A stretch of 64,000 nucleotides of DNA. It comes from Bradyrhizobium barranii subsp. apii (GTDB lineage: Bacteria > Pseudomonadota > Alphaproteobacteria > Rhizobiales > Xanthobacteraceae). A model generated the notes under the pieces. That model was given only the letters and a program-made list of their open reading frames with translations, made no database searches and was not told where the DNA came from. This document shows, piece after piece, positions 32,829 through 42,411 of the stretch (within the stretch, counting starts at the first letter, position 1; every line of letters begins with the position of its first letter). The DNA is taken from the NCBI RefSeq assembly GCF_011516635.5, contig NZ_CP096255.1, forward strand, positions 2,540,501 through 2,604,500. Reading direction: 5' to 3'. The position numbers were made by a program, and so were the translations under genes.

Positions 32829-33806
32829 GTGAAAGTCTTGCTGGCTCACACGCCGGAGATGCGCCGCAATTACTACGGCGACCGCAGCCTGAACGGCCTG
32901 CGCGCGGCCGCCGAGGTGATCCTGCACGAGAGCGACGACACGCTGGACGCGGTTACCCTCGTGCGCGCGGCGAAAGATGCCGACATCATCGTCGCCGATC
33001 GCATGACGGAAGGGCGTAGCGAGATCTTTGCGCAGTTGCCGCGCTTGCGTGCCTTCGTCCGCTGTGCCGTCGACATCCGCAATGTCGACGTCGATGCAGC
33101 CTCGAACGCCGGCGTGCTCGTGACCCGCGCCGGCCCGGGCTTCGTGCAGGCGGTGGCCGAGCTTGCGATCGGCTACATGGTCGATCTCTCCCGCGGCGTG
33201 TCGCGGGCGACGGCGGATTACCAGGCCGGCCGCAAGGTCGAGGCACGGATGGGCCGCCAGCTCGCCGGCAGCAAGATCGGCATCATCGGCTATGGCAGCA
33301 TCGGGCGCTATCTCGCCGAGATCGCCAAGGTGATGCGCATGGAGGTACTGGTCTCCGATCCCTTCGCTGATGTCAGCGACAGCGCGATCCGGCAGGTCAG
33401 TCTCGACGAGCTTCTTGGTGCGTCCGACTACGTCGTCTGCCTCGCGATCGCCAACGAGCAGACCGAGAATCTGATCGGCGAGGCGGCACTGGCGCGCATG
33501 CGGAAGCATGCCGTCTTCATCAATCTCTCGCGCGGCAATCTCGTCGACGAGGCCGCGCTGGCACGTGCGCTGCGCGAGAACCGCATCGCCGGCGCGGCGA
33601 TGGATGTCGGCCGCGCGCCCGACCAGATGCCGAGCCCGGAGCTGGCGAGGCTTCCCAACGTTATCGCGACGCCACATGTCGGCGGGCTGACACCACAGGC
33701 GATCGAATACCAGTCGCTGGAAACGGTGCGGCAGGTCGAGGCGATCGTCAAAGGCGAGGTCCCGCAAGGCGCCGTCAACGCCGAGCGCTGGACGCGCCGG
33801 CCTTGA
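32829..33806 (+). CDS. D-isomer specific 2-hydroxyacid dehydrogenase
   Basis: A 325-residue NAD(P)-dependent enzyme in operon with the TRAP transporter. The Rossmann motif is GIIGYGSIGRYLAEIAKVMR; the substrate Arg is in NLSRGNLVDEAAL and the catalytic His in TPHVGG. The usual acid partner in DVFxxEP is missing: the text reads AAMDVGRAPDQMPSPE, with Pro where Glu is expected. The start is GTG at 32829 with AAGGAG 8 nt upstream. The TRAP system probably imports the 2-hydroxy or 2-keto acid that this enzyme handles. Confidence 0.88.
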   Translation: MKVLLAHTPEMRRNYYGDRSLNGLRAAAEVILHESDDTLDAVTLVRAAKDADIIVADRMTEGRSEIFAQLPRLRAFVRCAVDIRNVDVDAASNAGVLVTRAGPGFVQAVAELAIGYMVDLSRGVSRATADYQAGRKVEARMGRQLAGSKIGIIGYGSIGRYLAEIAKVMRMEVLVSDPFADVSDSAIRQVSLDELLGASDYVVCLAIANEQTENLIGEAALARMRKHAVFINLSRGNLVDEAALARALRENRIAGAAMDVGRAPDQMPSPELARLPNVIATPHVGGLTPQAIEYQSLETVRQVEAIVKGEVPQGAVNAERWTRRP

Positions 33807-33836
33807 AGACTTTCTAGCCGACAGCACAGCTCTCTC

Positions 33837-33933
33837 CGTTCCCTCCCCCCTTGCGGGGGAGGGGCAGGGAGAGGGGGGCCACTCGGGGACTCTATCCGTC
33901 GCGCACCGACCCCGTGTAAGGGGGGAGGGAACG
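33837..33933. repeat. Palindromic intergenic repeat with 14-bp arms
   Basis: The arms CGTTCCCTCCCCCC and GGGGGGAGGGAACG are perfectly complementary and close a 97-bp element with an inner CCCCCCTTGCGGGGG hairpin. It lies between the convergent hydroxyacid dehydrogenase and ABC binding-protein genes, and may also stop transcription. It belongs to the same broad type as the insert in uvrD. Confidence 0.8.
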
Positions 33934-33974
33934 CACCTCCATCGGTGCGCCAGTGGAGGTTCACCTTGTCGAGC

Positions 33975-35141
33975 CTACAGCCGATCCACTGCCCTGAACG
34001 TCCCGTCCTTCTGGATCACGGTCAAGAACACCTTCGGCGGCGCGTCGATCATGCGTGCGCCGACGGTGACGATGCTGCCGCTGATGTCGAAGCGGCCGAC
34101 GTCGTTGATGGCGCGCAACAGGCTCGCGCGGGTCGGCTGCGGCCCGGCCTTTTCCAGCGCCGCAGCCGCGAGGCGGCCGGAGAGATAGCCTTCGAGCGAC
34201 ACGAAGTCCGGTGTCAGCGTCGGGTCGAACGCGTTCTGCGCCGCCTGGTAGTCGGCGACGAGCTTTTGCGAGCGATCCCAGGGAAACGGCACGACCTGCG
34301 AGACGATGACGCCTTCGCCGTCGGGGCCGAGCTCTCTGGCGAGCGCATTGGCGCCGACGAAGGAGATGCTGACGAAGGTCGGATGGAAGCCGCTGCGATG
34401 CGCGAGCTTAATGAACTCCGCGCAAGGGCCGTAGGTCCCGACCATGACGACGGCTTCGGGCTCGGCGCGCTTGATCATGCGCCAGGCCGCGCCGACCGCG
34501 CGGGTGTTGCGCTCGAAGGTGCCTTCGGCGGCGAGCTCGAGGCCGCGCCTGGCGAGTGCGCGCTTTACGCCGGCGAGACCGTCGCGGCCGAAGGAATCGT
34601 CCTGGTAGAAGATGCCGATGCGGGTGAAGTGGCGATCCTCGGTGAGGTGCTTGACCCAGGCCTCCGCTTCAGCGCCATAGCTTGCGCGAATGTTGACGAC
34701 GTTCGCAAGCTCGAGGTCGCGCAGGAATTCGGCGCCGGTGAAGGGGCCGATGAAGGGGATGTTCCTGGTACTGGTGATCGGTATCGTCGCCATCGCGGTC
34801 GGCGTGCCCACCGCGCCGATCAGCGCGAACACCTTGTCGTCCTCGATCAGCCGCAGCGTTTGCGCCACCGAGCGGTCGGGATCGTAGCCGTCGTCGCGGC
34901 TGATGAGCTGGAGTTTGCGGCCGTGGACGCCGCCCTTTTCGTTGATCTCGGTGAACGCCGCGACGATGCCTTGCCGCATGCGCTGTCCGAGCGCGGAGGA
35001 GGGGCCTTCGAGCGCGGCGGCCTGGCCGAACAGGATCGCATCGTCGCTGACGCCGACCTCGTCGCCTTTCGCTGCAAGATTGGCCGCGGCGAGTAGCGCG
35101 ACGGCCAGAGCGACGCAGGCCGCTGATCGCGATCGTGTCAT
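33975..35141 (-). CDS. ABC transporter substrate-binding protein, branched-chain amino acid (LivK) type
   Basis: A 388-residue periplasmic protein with a signal peptide (AACVALAVALLAAANLAA). The fold I segments are VSDDAILFGQAAALEGPSSA, RMRQGIVAAFTEINEKGGVH and LISRDDGYDPDRSVAQTLRL, then RIGIFYQDDSFGRDGLAGVK, all typical of the Leu/Ile/Val-binding family. No permease or ATPase gene is near, so it is an orphan receptor. It is divergent from a CHASE-GGDEF-EAL gene, and some such orphans act with sensory proteins; that link is inference. The ATG at 35141 begins the signal peptide. Confidence 0.87.
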   Translation of the reverse strand: MTRSRSAACVALAVALLAAANLAAKGDEVGVSDDAILFGQAAALEGPSSALGQRMRQGIVAAFTEINEKGGVHGRKLQLISRDDGYDPDRSVAQTLRLIEDDKVFALIGAVGTPTAMATIPITSTRNIPFIGPFTGAEFLRDLELANVVNIRASYGAEAEAWVKHLTEDRHFTRIGIFYQDDSFGRDGLAGVKRALARRGLELAAEGTFERNTRAVGAAWRMIKRAEPEAVVMVGTYGPCAEFIKLAHRSGFHPTFVSISFVGANALARELGPDGEGVIVSQVVPFPWDRSQKLVADYQAAQNAFDPTLTPDFVSLEGYLSGRLAAAALEKAGPQPTRASLLRAINDVGRFDISGSIVTVGARMIDAPPKVFLTVIQKDGTFRAVDRL

Positions 35142-35428
35142 GAGGATGTTTGCCGGATAAGGGAATACCTGCCGGAAACGATAGTCCCGTCGTCCTGAAC
35201 AGCTCGCTAACCCCTGATGTGATGGTGCTCCGTAAGACTCCGGGGAAAAGCGGCAAATTGCTCGCACAATGGGCCCTGTTTGCAGGCCAATCGTTAACTA
35301 AGCCGCGCAATCTGCGATGACCCGGTTCTGAAATTGTGCGGTTTTTAACCTCGATCCTTGTCCGATAGCAGTTCCGGCAGCTCAACCAGAAGTGGGTTGC
35401 CGCGCTGAGGGGGACTTGCGGGATCAAG
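35142..35428. promoter_or_regulatory. Divergent promoter region
   Basis: 287 bp between the orphan binding protein and the CHASE-GGDEF-EAL gene. It contains two isolated TTAAC half-sites (about 35288 and 35345) but no full CtrA box. No other motif was recognised. Confidence 0.35.
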
Positions 35429-37858
35429 ATGGGCGGTCGGGGTCAGAACGATCAGGATCGGGAACGTAGGACCGGATGGTGGCGTGCCGCGCCGCTGCTC
35501 GGACTCTATCGCCCTGCGCTCGTCGCAGTCGGCGTCGGTCTTCTGTTCTCGCTCGTCGGCGCCGCCGCCGTGGCGCGATGGGAAAACCGCGTCAACAGGA
35601 TCGAGTTCGAGAACGCCGCCGAAACCGAAGCCATCGTCATGCAGAACGGCATGAGCGAGTACATCTCCAGGCTCGTCGCGCTGCGTACGCTGTTCGAATC
35701 GACCAACGAGGAAATCACCCGCAGCGAATTCGAGACCTTCAGCTCCCGGCTGTTCGAACGTCATCCCGGCATGCTGCGCATCTCCTGGCTGCCGCGCGTC
35801 AACCGCAAGGAGCGCGCCGAATACGAGGCCGCCGCGGCCACGGACGGCGTGTCCGGCTATCGCATCAAGTCGCTCCAGGGCGAGACCTTCGCGACCGCGC
35901 CGCAGGCCGATGAATATTTCCCGGTGTTCTACTCGACCCAGCCGAAGACGTCGTCGGTCTATGGCATGGATTACGCGACCGTTCCAGAGCGCCGCGCAGC
36001 CCTCGAGCGCGCGCGCGACAACGATCGCGTCGCCGCCATTCGCACACGCCTCTACGAGCCGAAGGAGGGTGGCCGGCAGCCCGACGTGCTCGTTGCCATT
36101 CCCGTCTACGCCAAGGGAACCTCGCGCGAGGCGGTGGCGGACCGGCGCCGCAATCTGGCGGGCTTCGTCGTCGGCGTCTTCGACCTGCCGCTGCTGATCC
36201 AGTCCATTCGCGTGACCACGGGAGCAAGCCCCGCGGTCAGCGTGAACGTCTATCCGCCTTTCACGGGACAGATCGTCAGCCTGGAACAAACCCTGCCGGA
36301 CTATGCGTCGGCCTCCACGTCGCCGCAATCGATGCGGGACGTCGCCCGGGCGCTGCACTGGTCGGGCAGCCTCAAGATCGGGGATACCGACTGGCAGGTG
36401 CGCGCCATGCCGACGGCCGGCGGTTCGCTGGAGACGGCCTACGACCGCGCCGTTGCCGTCATCGTCGTCGGCATGCTGCTGACGCTGTCGCTCGCAACCT
36501 ATCTCATGCTCGCCAGCCGCAACTCGCGGCGGCTGTCGCTGGCGAACCGGCGGGTGCTGGAGCTCGCCCAGACCGACATCCTGACCGGGCTGCCGAACCG
36601 CGCCTTCTTCCTCACCCGGCTCGACATGATGAACAGCCAGTTGGGCGTGCGGGGCCTGCCGTTCGCGATCCTGATGCTCGATCTCGACCGCTTCAAGAAC
36701 GTCAACGACTCGCTCGGCCACGGTGCGGGCGATGCGCTGCTGCGCCAGGTGGCGCTGCGGCTGAGATCCGCGCTGCGCGCCACCGACGTGCTGGCGCGGC
36801 TCGGCGGCGACGAGTTCGCCATCATCCAGGAGGCTTGCGACGATCAGCGGGCCTGCGCGACCGAGCTCGCCGCGCGGATCGCGAAGCTGGTCGCCGAACC
36901 GTTCCTGCTGCCCGGCCATCGCGTCGAGATCGGCACCAGCATCGGCATCGCGATCGCACCGGACCACGGCAGCGACCAGGAGCAGCTGCTGAAGAAGGCG
37001 GATCTCGCGCTCTACCGCTCGAAATCGGCCGGCCGCAACTGCTTCACCGTCTACGACGAGGCGATGTCGGCCGAGCTCGAGGCCCGCAATACGCTGGAAG
37101 GCGATCTGCGCGATGCCATCGCGCAGTGCCAGCTGGAGGTGCACTATCAGCCCTTTGTCGACGTCGCCGGCGGTGGCCGTCGCGGCTTCGAGGCGCTGGT
37201 GCGCTGGCGGCATCCGAGCCGCGGATTGATCCCGCCGGACCAGTTCATCGCGCTTGCCGAGGAAACCGGGCTGATCGTGCCGCTCGGCGAATTCGTGCTT
37301 CGGCGCGCCTGTGCGGACGCCGCCGCCTGGCCATGCGATTTCATGGTTGCCGTGAATCTGTCGCCGATCCAGTTCAAGGAAGCCGAGCTGTTCGAGACGA
37401 TCTGCGCGGCGCTGGCAGATTCCGGCCTGGCGCCGCAGCGGCTGGAGATCGAGATCACCGAATCCGTGCTGCTGGAACGCGGCGTCGAGAACCTTGCCTT
37501 CATGGAGCGGTTGAAGCACATCGGCATCGAGCTCGCGCTCGACGATTTCGGCACCGGCTATTCCTCGCTCAGCTATCTGACGACGTTCCCGTTCGACAAG
37601 ATCAAGATCGACAAGTCCTTCATCCGCAACCTCACGCATCAGCCGCGCAGCTCCGCGATCATCGCCTCGATCGTGACGCTCGCACGCGGACTCGATATGT
37701 CGGTTACTGCCGAAGGCGTCGAGACACGCGAAGAGTTCGAGCGGCTGACGGCGCTCGGCGTCAATTTTGCGCAAGGCTATCTGTTCGGACGCCCGCAGCC
37801 GGTCGACCAGATCGAGTTCGACGCGCCCGTCCGGGCTTCGCAGCGCGACGCGGCCTGA
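35429..37858 (+). CDS. CHASE-GGDEF-EAL cyclic-di-GMP turnover protein
   Basis: An 809-residue inner-membrane signalling protein. The N-terminal helix (ALVAVGVGLLFSLVGAAAVA) precedes a periplasmic CHASE domain (about residues 60-340; HPGMLRISWLPRVNRKERAE, SVYGMDYATVPERRAAL). A second helix (VIVVGMLLTLSLATYLML) leads to GGDEF (LARLGGDEFAII, near residue 458) and EAL (GFEALVRWRHPSRGLI near 587, with LALDDFGTGYSSLS and KIDKSFIRNL). Both active-site motifs are intact, so it may make and degrade c-di-GMP. The ligand of the CHASE domain is unknown; the divergent periplasmic binding protein is a candidate partner. Confidence 0.92.
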   Translation: MGGRGQNDQDRERRTGWWRAAPLLGLYRPALVAVGVGLLFSLVGAAAVARWENRVNRIEFENAAETEAIVMQNGMSEYISRLVALRTLFESTNEEITRSEFETFSSRLFERHPGMLRISWLPRVNRKERAEYEAAAATDGVSGYRIKSLQGETFATAPQADEYFPVFYSTQPKTSSVYGMDYATVPERRAALERARDNDRVAAIRTRLYEPKEGGRQPDVLVAIPVYAKGTSREAVADRRRNLAGFVVGVFDLPLLIQSIRVTTGASPAVSVNVYPPFTGQIVSLEQTLPDYASASTSPQSMRDVARALHWSGSLKIGDTDWQVRAMPTAGGSLETAYDRAVAVIVVGMLLTLSLATYLMLASRNSRRLSLANRRVLELAQTDILTGLPNRAFFLTRLDMMNSQLGVRGLPFAILMLDLDRFKNVNDSLGHGAGDALLRQVALRLRSALRATDVLARLGGDEFAIIQEACDDQRACATELAARIAKLVAEPFLLPGHRVEIGTSIGIAIAPDHGSDQEQLLKKADLALYRSKSAGRNCFTVYDEAMSAELEARNTLEGDLRDAIAQCQLEVHYQPFVDVAGGGRRGFEALVRWRHPSRGLIPPDQFIALAEETGLIVPLGEFVLRRACADAAAWPCDFMVAVNLSPIQFKEAELFETICAALADSGLAPQRLEIEITESVLLERGVENLAFMERLKHIGIELALDDFGTGYSSLSYLTTFPFDKIKIDKSFIRNLTHQPRSSAIIASIVTLARGLDMSVTAEGVETREEFERLTALGVNFAQGYLFGRPQPVDQIEFDAPVRASQRDAA

Positions 37859-37895
37859 GCGCGGGCTCGCAACATTTGAACATATACGAGAGGTC

Positions 37896-37980
37896 GTCAT
37901 GCCCGGGCTTGTCCCGGGCATCCACGTTCCTTGTTCCGCGTAGCAAAGACGTGGATGGCCGGGACAAGCCCGGCCATGAC
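37896..37980. repeat. Palindromic intergenic repeat
   Basis: An 85-bp hairpin. GTCATGCCCGGGCTTGTCCC at the left pairs with the GGGACAAGCCCGGCCATGAC end at the right, with CCACGT/ACGTGG inside. It follows the CHASE-GGDEF-EAL gene and resembles 27854-27923. Confidence 0.8.
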
Positions 37981-38087
37981 GATGTGGCAACTTCTGCGCC
38001 CCGCCAAGAAACACATTCGCGAAAATCGCTTGACCCAGACGGCCCTGGATGGTCGGTAGCACCATCTAGGGATGAAATAAGCACAAC

Positions 38088-39389
38088 ATGCGGCTTCCGT
38101 TCTTCTACGGCTGGGTCGTGGTCGCGGTGACCTTCGTGACCATGGCGATCGGCGTCAACGCGCGCACCGCGTTTTCGCTGTTCTTTCCTCCCATCATCTC
38201 GGAATTCGGCTGGGAACGCGGCGTCACTGCCGGCGCGTTCTCCTTCGGCTTCGTCGTGTCGGGCATCGTCAGCCCGCTGATCGGCCGCCTGATGGATCGC
38301 GCCGGCCCGCGCGCGGTGATGGAGCTCGGTGTCGTGCTGATGGGCGGCGGACTGCTGCTCGCGCCACTCACCAGCACGCCCTGGCATCTCTATGTGACCA
38401 TCGGCGTCATGGTCGGCGCTGGCTCGGTGTGTCTCGGCTATTCCGGCCAGTCGCTGTTCCTGCCGAACTGGTTCATCCGCAAGCGCGGCTTCGCCATCGG
38501 GATTGCCTTTGCCGGCGTCGGCATCGGCTCGGTGACGCTGCTGCCGTGGGTGCAGCACATGATCGAAGAGACCGGCTGGCGCACCGCCTGTACCGCGATG
38601 GGGCTGCTCATCCTCGTCGTGCTGGCGCCGATCAATCTGTTCCTGCATAAGCGACCCGAAGACATCGGCCTTCAGCCGGACGGCGATGCCACGCCGGCGG
38701 CGGGCGCGGCGACACCGGTCTCCAACATCGTCGATCCCGTCTGGGTCGGCACCGACTGGACGCTCAAGCGGGCGGTTGCGACCGCGCGCTTCTGGTGGAT
38801 CGCGCTCGGCTATTTCAGCGGCTTGTACATCTGGTACGCGGTGCAGGTGCACCAGACCAAATTCTTGCTCGACATCGGCTTCAGCCCCGGTGTCGCGGTG
38901 TGGGCGCTCGGCATCGTCAGCCTGCTCGGCATTCCCGGCCAGATCCTGCTTGGCCACGTCTCCGACCGGATCGGGCGGGAATGGGTGTGGGCGATCAGCT
39001 GCGCGGGCTTTGCGATCTGCTTCGCGGCGCTGATGGCGCTGAAATTCCAGCCGTCGCTGTGGCTGGTCTATGTCATGGTGTTCGCGCAAGGCGCGCTCGG
39101 CTACGGCCTCACCTCGATCATGGGCGCGGTGGTGTTCGAGATCTTCCAGGGCAGGCACCAGGGCAGCATTTTTGGAACGATCATGCTGGCGGCCCTGGCC
39201 GGCGGCGCGGCGGGTCCCTGGCTCACGGGTTTCCTCTATGATCGCACCGGCGACTACACGCTCGCCTTCGCCATCGCCATGGTTGTGAGCGGACTGTCGG
39301 CGCTCTCGGTCTGGCAGGCCGCTCCCCGCAACGTGCGGGCGGTGGCCGGCCGGCTGCACAAGCTCAAGCCCACAAGCGCGGCCGAATAG
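38088..39389 (+). CDS. MFS transporter, oxalate/formate antiporter-like (MCT) family
   Basis: A 433-residue 12-helix carrier starting MRLPFFYGWVVVAVTFVTMA, with IISEFGWERGVTAGAFSFGF, GLSVWQAAP near the end and PNWFIRKRGFAIGIAFAGVG. The FYGW-V start and WERG motif are typical of the monocarboxylate/oxalate-formate branch. Substrate is probably a monocarboxylate, but no enzyme gene adjoins it. It sits between the two GGDEF-EAL genes on the same strand, after a palindromic repeat. Confidence 0.85.
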   Translation: MRLPFFYGWVVVAVTFVTMAIGVNARTAFSLFFPPIISEFGWERGVTAGAFSFGFVVSGIVSPLIGRLMDRAGPRAVMELGVVLMGGGLLLAPLTSTPWHLYVTIGVMVGAGSVCLGYSGQSLFLPNWFIRKRGFAIGIAFAGVGIGSVTLLPWVQHMIEETGWRTACTAMGLLILVVLAPINLFLHKRPEDIGLQPDGDATPAAGAATPVSNIVDPVWVGTDWTLKRAVATARFWWIALGYFSGLYIWYAVQVHQTKFLLDIGFSPGVAVWALGIVSLLGIPGQILLGHVSDRIGREWVWAISCAGFAICFAALMALKFQPSLWLVYVMVFAQGALGYGLTSIMGAVVFEIFQGRHQGSIFGTIMLAALAGGAAGPWLTGFLYDRTGDYTLAFAIAMVVSGLSALSVWQAAPRNVRAVAGRLHKLKPTSAAE

Positions 39390-39437
39390 GTTCCGAATGC
39401 ATCGGATTGCCTTCGCATCTTTCGCGAGCCGTTAAGC

Positions 39438-42131
39438 ATGTCGCGTCTTGTCCGGACGCGACCCGGTTGCAAAAACGTCTTGGACACCATCGCGGCGCTA
39501 GCCTCGGCCCCCCTTGCCATCTTCCCGATGCATCCGGGTCCAACGATGTCTGCCGCCGATTGTCCCATGACAGAAATTCCGGACGTGCTGCTGGCTGCGC
39601 TCGAATGCGCCGACGGCGGTATCGTCATCGTCGACAGCGCCCGTCGCATCACGCATTTCAATGCCGGTGCAGAGCGGATCTGGAAACTCGCGCGCGCCGA
39701 GGCGCTCGGCCGCGACGCCGAACTTCTCACGCTCAAATGCCTTCAGGCCGATCCGGTCGCGGAGTTCCGCGACGAGATCAGCCTCGTGCGGCGCGACGGC
39801 ACCCGGATCCGGGCGGCGATCTCGCTTTCATCCGTCACGCGTGGCGGCGTCACCCATCACGTCGTGTTCGCGCGTGACGTCACCGCGGAGGCCGAGCGCC
39901 GCGTCAGAATCGGGCTTCTCCACGCCGTCTCCGACCAGACCAACCGCGCGGTGCTCATCACCGACACGGAGCAGAACATCGTCTACGTCAATTCCACCTT
40001 CGCGACGCTGTTTGGCTACTCCAGCGAGGAGGCCGAGGGCCGCCGCGCAGGCGAGTTGATCGCCGGCCGCCACACCGATCGGAAGGCCGTCGCGAAGCTC
40101 GTCAAGCGCCTGATGACCGGCGGCCGCCGCGGCGAAATCGAGACGCTGGTCTACAACAAGGGCGGCGAGGAGATCTGGGTCTGCGCCCGTATCGACGTCT
40201 TCCGCGACAAGAAGGGCCGGGCCAGGCACATCTTCGCGCTGCTCGAGGACATCACCGAGACCAGGCAGCTGCGCTCGCTCCAGCAGCTCATCATGAGTGC
40301 GCTGGCCGACGAGGTTCCGATCACCGATATCGCCGACAGGCTGTGCCGAAGGGTCGAGGAGATCGCGCCTGACGTGGTTTGCTCGCTGCTCCACGTCGAT
40401 GCCGCAGGCCTTGTCCATCCGCTCGGCGGGCCCAGCCTGCCCGAGGACTATTCGCGTGCGCTGGACGGCATCGCGATCGGTCCGAATGTCGGATCCTGCG
40501 GCACCGCCGCCTTCTACGGTGAACCGGTGCTGGCCGAAGATCTCGACACCGATCCGCGCTGGCAGCCCTACAAGACGCGTCCGCTCGAAGTGGGCCTGCG
40601 CGCCTGCTGGTCGACACCGATCAAGGCCAAGGACGGCCGGGTCATCGCCACCTTCGCCTTCTATTTCCGTGAACCGCGCGCGCCGAGCAACTGGCACCGC
40701 CGCATCGTCAACGCCTGCGTCGATCTCGGCGCCTTCGCGATCGAGCGCAAGGAAGCGCGGGCCGAGATCGCGCGGCTCGCCTATCACGACATTCTCACCG
40801 GGCTGCCGAATCGCGCGCAGCTGCGGCACCTGATCACCACGGCCATCGATGCCTGCCCGACCGGAAGCCACGTCGCGCTGGCCTTCCTCGACGTCGATCA
40901 TTTCAAGGACGTCAACGACACGTTCGGCCACGCTGCCGGCGATGAGCTGCTGATCCAGCTCGCGCAGCGCCTGCGCGAGCAGATAGGCCCTGAGGACATG
41001 CTGGGACGGCTCGGCGGCGACGAGTTCGTCATCCTGCTGCCGCAGCGCAACGCCGAGAGCGCCGAGCGCGTCGCGGCCGGGGTCACGGAGGCGCTCGCCG
41101 CGCCGCTGCGGCTTGGCTCCAGGCAGCTGCAGATGTCGGCAAGCATCGGCATCAGCCTCTATCCCGACCATGCGACCGACATCGACACCTTGATGCAGCA
41201 GGCGGACGCGGCCATGTACATGGCCAAGCAGGCCGGCCGCTCCACCCATCGCATCTTCAGCGCCGAAATGAACGGGCTCACCGAGCAGCGCCTGGCGCTG
41301 ATTGCCGCGCTGCGCCGCGCCGTCGCCGAGGGCGCGCTGACCCTCAGCTACCAGCCGCAGATCCGCAGTTGCGACGGTGCCGTCCACGGCGTCGAGGCAT
41401 TGGCGCGCTGGCACGATGCCGTGCTCGGCGACGTCTCGCCGGCGAAGTTCATCCCGCTCGCCGAAGAGTGCGGCCTGATCGACCAGATCGGCCTGTGGTC
41501 GGTGCGTGAGGCCTGCCGGCAGATGGCGGACTGGCGCCGCGCCGGGCTCAACATTCCCAGCGTGTCAGTGAACCTGTCGCCGATCAATTTCCGCAACGTT
41601 ACGCTGGCGGCGCGGCTCAAGGACATCCTCGCCGAATACGATCTGCGGTCGGACGCCCTGATGCTCGAGATCACCGAGGGCACGTTCATGCGGGACAGCG
41701 TCGCCGCGCTGGAGACGATGAACGCGATCCGCGAACTCGGCGTCGGGCTTTCCGTGGACGATTTCGGCACCGGCTATTCCAGCCTCAGCCGGCTCGCGCA
41801 TCTGCCGATCCGCGAGCTGAAGATCGACCGCAGTTTCATGCGCGACATCGAGAGAGACGCGGGCGCGCTCGCGGTCGCTACCGCCGTGGTGCGCGTCGGA
41901 CAGGGCCTCGGCATGACCGTCGTCGCCGAAGGCGTCGAGACAGAAGGCCAGCGCAGGACGCTGGCCGAGCTCGGCTGCGACGTCGTCCAGGGCTTCCTCT
42001 ACGCGCCCGCGCTGCCGCCGGTCGCGTTCGAGCGCTGGCTGATCGAGCACTGCACCGAGCAGGCGAGGGCGATGCTGGGGCGGCTCGATGTTACGCCGGC
42101 CGGTCGCGACGTGGTGAAGCGGTCGGCATAG
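39438..42131 (+). CDS. PAS-PAS-GAF-GGDEF-EAL protein (DosP-like layout)
   Basis: An 897-residue cytoplasmic c-di-GMP protein with no membrane helix. PAS 1 starts near residue 46 (ALECADGGIVIVDSARRITH), PAS 2 near residue 170 (RAVLITDTEQNIVYVNSTFA), and a GAF domain lies at about residues 295-445. GGDEF (GRLGGDEFVILL) is near residue 525 and EAL (VEALARWHDAVLG) near 651, with SVDDFGTGYSSLSRL. The order is that of E. coli DosP, but PAS 1 lacks an obvious His at the DosP heme position, so oxygen sensing is doubtful. In-frame starts at 39546 and 39567 are also possible. Confidence 0.9.
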   Translation: MSRLVRTRPGCKNVLDTIAALASAPLAIFPMHPGPTMSAADCPMTEIPDVLLAALECADGGIVIVDSARRITHFNAGAERIWKLARAEALGRDAELLTLKCLQADPVAEFRDEISLVRRDGTRIRAAISLSSVTRGGVTHHVVFARDVTAEAERRVRIGLLHAVSDQTNRAVLITDTEQNIVYVNSTFATLFGYSSEEAEGRRAGELIAGRHTDRKAVAKLVKRLMTGGRRGEIETLVYNKGGEEIWVCARIDVFRDKKGRARHIFALLEDITETRQLRSLQQLIMSALADEVPITDIADRLCRRVEEIAPDVVCSLLHVDAAGLVHPLGGPSLPEDYSRALDGIAIGPNVGSCGTAAFYGEPVLAEDLDTDPRWQPYKTRPLEVGLRACWSTPIKAKDGRVIATFAFYFREPRAPSNWHRRIVNACVDLGAFAIERKEARAEIARLAYHDILTGLPNRAQLRHLITTAIDACPTGSHVALAFLDVDHFKDVNDTFGHAAGDELLIQLAQRLREQIGPEDMLGRLGGDEFVILLPQRNAESAERVAAGVTEALAAPLRLGSRQLQMSASIGISLYPDHATDIDTLMQQADAAMYMAKQAGRSTHRIFSAEMNGLTEQRLALIAALRRAVAEGALTLSYQPQIRSCDGAVHGVEALARWHDAVLGDVSPAKFIPLAEECGLIDQIGLWSVREACRQMADWRRAGLNIPSVSVNLSPINFRNVTLAARLKDILAEYDLRSDALMLEITEGTFMRDSVAALETMNAIRELGVGLSVDDFGTGYSSLSRLAHLPIRELKIDRSFMRDIERDAGALAVATAVVRVGQGLGMTVVAEGVETEGQRRTLAELGCDVVQGFLYAPALPPVAFERWLIEHCTEQARAMLGRLDVTPAGRDVVKRSA

Positions 42132-42239
42132 TCGGCTCCAGGGCGTTCGCGCACAATCCGGCAGTCATCCCTCTCAACGGGTAGCTCCAGCCCCAGCTGA
42201 TGATCGGCTGGTCGGATTTTTGTTTCTGGATATTTCTAG

Positions 42240-42253
42240 TTGCCGATCGGCAA
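42240..42253. promoter_or_regulatory. Perfect 14-bp palindrome
   Basis: TTGCCGATCGGCAA is fully self-complementary and lies about 160 bp before the ATG of the hypothetical gene at 42412, in the 280-bp gap after the PAS-GGDEF-EAL gene. It could be an operator; no regulator is known. Confidence 0.3.
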
Positions 42254-42411
42254 TATCGAGCAATCGGAGCGGCGCCCTGCCAAATGCTCCGCGCCAGCTC
42301 CCGTTCCTACCACCGCGCAACCGGGCAAATCCAACTGCCAGGGCGAACTCAGGACTGGATGGGACTCGGGGCAACGTCACCTCGGGTCCGCCAAAAGCAC
42401 GGAAAGCCACC

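Noticed and set aside
35280-35350. CtrA box before the CHASE-GGDEF-EAL gene
   Set aside because: Only single TTAAC half-sites about 57 bp apart; the N7 spacing is absent.
35345-38065. Minus-strand frame of 906 codons
   Set aside because: It is the antisense of the CHASE-GGDEF-EAL gene; composition is Arg/His/Gln-rich without domains.
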